This document shows, one piece after another, positions 62,707-64,000 of a DNA stretch of 64,000 bases (position 1 is its first letter; every line of letters begins with the position of its first letter). The position numbers were made by a program, and so were the translations under genes. Below the pieces are notes generated by a model that worked only from the letters and a program-made list of their open reading frames with translations, was not told the DNA's origin and made no database searches. This DNA is from Aquila chrysaetos chrysaetos (taxonomy: Eukaryota; Chordata; Aves; Accipitriformes; Accipitridae): positions 28,426,858-28,490,857 of the forward strand of contig NC_044018.1 of the NCBI RefSeq assembly GCF_900496995.4. The letters run 5' to 3'.

Positions 62707-62990
62707 GGCGGCGCTGGCTCCGGCGGCGGCTCCCGCTCTGCCCGCGCCGCGCGCTTCCTCCTCGGTGTCACTGCGGCGCTGCGGGAGGGGGAGGGCCGCG
62801 GGGGGCGGGGCCCGGAGGGGGGGGGGGAGGGAAAGCAGGAAGCGGGCGCGGCGCGCATGCGCGCGCCCGCGGCGTCATCGCGCGCGGAGGGGGCGGGGTC
62901 CCGCGATCTTAAAGGGGCCGTGGAGGGAGGGGGGGGGGGGGGCCGGAGAGGTCGGTCCCCAGGGCCCGAGGCGGGGTGGGGGGGCAGGTA
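61500..62990 (-). promoter_or_regulatory. DAZAP2: DAZAP2 CpG island
   Basis: Very GC- and CpG-rich sequence surrounds the first exon and covers the start of intron 1 and the upstream side. Long C and G runs make exact base counts doubtful. The promoter proper should lie just above 62706 on the minus strand. Confidence 0.65.
62030..62375. promoter_or_regulatory. DAZAP2: Cluster of CRE/ATF-like sites in DAZAP2 intron 1
   Basis: TTACGTCA occurs at 62030-62037, 62271-62278 and 62368-62375. TACGTCA occurs at 62137-62143 and 62293-62299, with a CACGTCA near 62116 and a TTACATCA near 62064. A direct duplication of about 156 bp (sites at 62117 and 62137 recur at 62273 and 62293) accounts for some of them. 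CREB/ATF factors bind such words, often in CpG islands near transcription starts. Confidence 0.5.
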
Positions 62991-63470
62991 GGCCCCTAGG
63001 GTTGGGGGGGGGGCGGCGCTTAAGCAAGGCCTGGGTGGGAGCTCTAGGTAGGCCCCAGGGGTGAAGGGGGTCCCTAAGCAGGGCCGGGGGGGGCTAGACG
63101 GGGCCTGGAGCGGTGGGGAGGGCCCAGGTAGGCCTAAGGGGTGAGGGGGGGGCTTAGGCAGGGTCTCGGGGGGGTCCTCGGGTAGGGCCTAATATAGTGG
63201 TGGGGTCCCCAGGTAGGCCCCAGGGGTGAGGGGGCCTCTAAGTAGGGCTGGGGAGGGGAATGGGGGTCCCAGGTGGGGCCTAGAGTAGTGGCTAGACCTG
63301 AGAGGGGGTCCTGGGCAGGGCCTTGGGGACAAGGGGGGGATGTCCCCACGCAGGTCCCAGCATTGAGGGGGGGGACCATAAGCAGGGTCCGGGGGGGGGT
63401 TGCCCTGCCAGGCCCATAGGTGAGGTGGGGGTCCGGCAGCATGGCCCAGGGGCAACGCGGGGTGCCCCCA
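62960..63470 (+). repeat. Degenerate G-rich tandem repeat upstream of DAZAP2
   Basis: Repeated loose copies of 'caggtaggccccaggggtga' and 'cctaagcagggcc' separated by G-tracts, with a unit of roughly 60-70 bp. Open frames here are due to the repeat. Confidence 0.7.
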
Positions 63471-64000
63471 GCCCCAGCAGGACCCAGCCCAGCTGGCTGT
63501 CTTGTCAGGCAAGAGCCTTCCCAGAGCCTGGGGCAGCACTGGGGGAACTGGTGGGCGAGGGAGCCCCCAGCTCTCTCCCTGCTTCCTCCTGAATTGCACC
63601 CAGCGAAAGAAGCCGCCTCTGAGTTCATGCATAAAAGATCAATGGAAATGGTTGGTAACCTCCAAATATTGTTAAGCTTAATTAAGCCTTAAGGACCGTG
63701 AAGCATCAGCAGGCAGAGCTGCTCGTTAGCACAGTGACTGCAGCCTGAGCTCCTGGTTATGTTGGTTCTTCTAAACCGTGTCCTCGTGGTTGTTGTTACA
63801 AGCCCCGAGTGCTTCCCGGGGCCCTCCACAGGACCCTATTTTCTGCCTCCCTGCGGCAGGGAGCCCCTCGAGACCCTCCTTTCGGGGGGCAACATCCTGC
63901 CACGGGACCCATTGGCTTTAGCGTGTTCTCCCCGAACACGTATGGGGCATGTGAAGAACGGGTTCCTTTCCGAAGTGACTGTGGTCTCCCCTTCTTGCCC
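63471..64000. other. Region upstream of DAZAP2, nothing recognised
   Basis: No exon, RNA gene or known repeat was identified in the last half kilobase. Confidence 0.5.

Overview
This window is vertebrate nuclear DNA, most likely from a bird and probably from a small GC-rich chromosome. The evidence is spliced genes with GT-AG introns, strong CpG islands, short introns, many C/G homopolymers and G-rich minisatellites, and a truncated CR1 LINE tail at about 29.05-29.20 kb of the kind common in birds and other reptiles. No bacterial, viral or retroviral gene was recognised.

Layout, left to right: SLC4A8 (minus, 24 coding exons, 4290-22474, 3' UTR reaching down to about 1.0 kb); a TANK-like gene (minus, 27075 to at least 30201); GALNT6 (plus, 10 coding exons, 36560-43350); CELA1 (plus, 8 coding exons, 45379-47233); BIN2 (plus, 11 coding exons, 48022-53421); SMAGP (plus, 3 coding exons, 56640-57190); DAZAP2 (minus, 4 coding exons, 59337-62706), tail-to-tail with SMAGP. 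Apart from the TANK-like gene, order and orientation match human 12q13 (SLC4A8-GALNT6-CELA1-BIN2-SMAGP-DAZAP2). I derived exon borders by following splice sites and reading phase by eye. The SLC4A8 (1078 aa), GALNT6 (621 aa), CELA1 (267 aa), BIN2 (538 aa) and SMAGP (93 aa) models stay in frame from start to stop. DAZAP2 does so except for one apparent extra C in a C9 run.

The genes are ordinary host genes with separate jobs: sodium-driven bicarbonate/chloride exchange (SLC4A8), mucin-type O-glycosylation (GALNT6), a pancreatic serine protease (CELA1), membrane curvature in blood cells (BIN2), an epithelial membrane protein (SMAGP) and a PPxY adaptor (DAZAP2). The most interesting item is the TANK-like gene between SLC4A8 and GALNT6. 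It keeps the TBK1-binding helix, the PIQCT TRAF-binding motif and the C-terminal zinc finger of TANK. Human TANK sits near SLC4A10, a paralogue of SLC4A8, on 2q24, so this looks like an ancient duplicate of TANK kept here beside SLC4A8; I know of no such gene at this place in human. Other points of note: a PTF1-like pancreatic enhancer element in front of CELA1, a GC-AG intron in DAZAP2, a cluster of CRE-like sites in DAZAP2 intron 1, and several tandem repeats, including three identical 83-bp copies in front of GALNT6.
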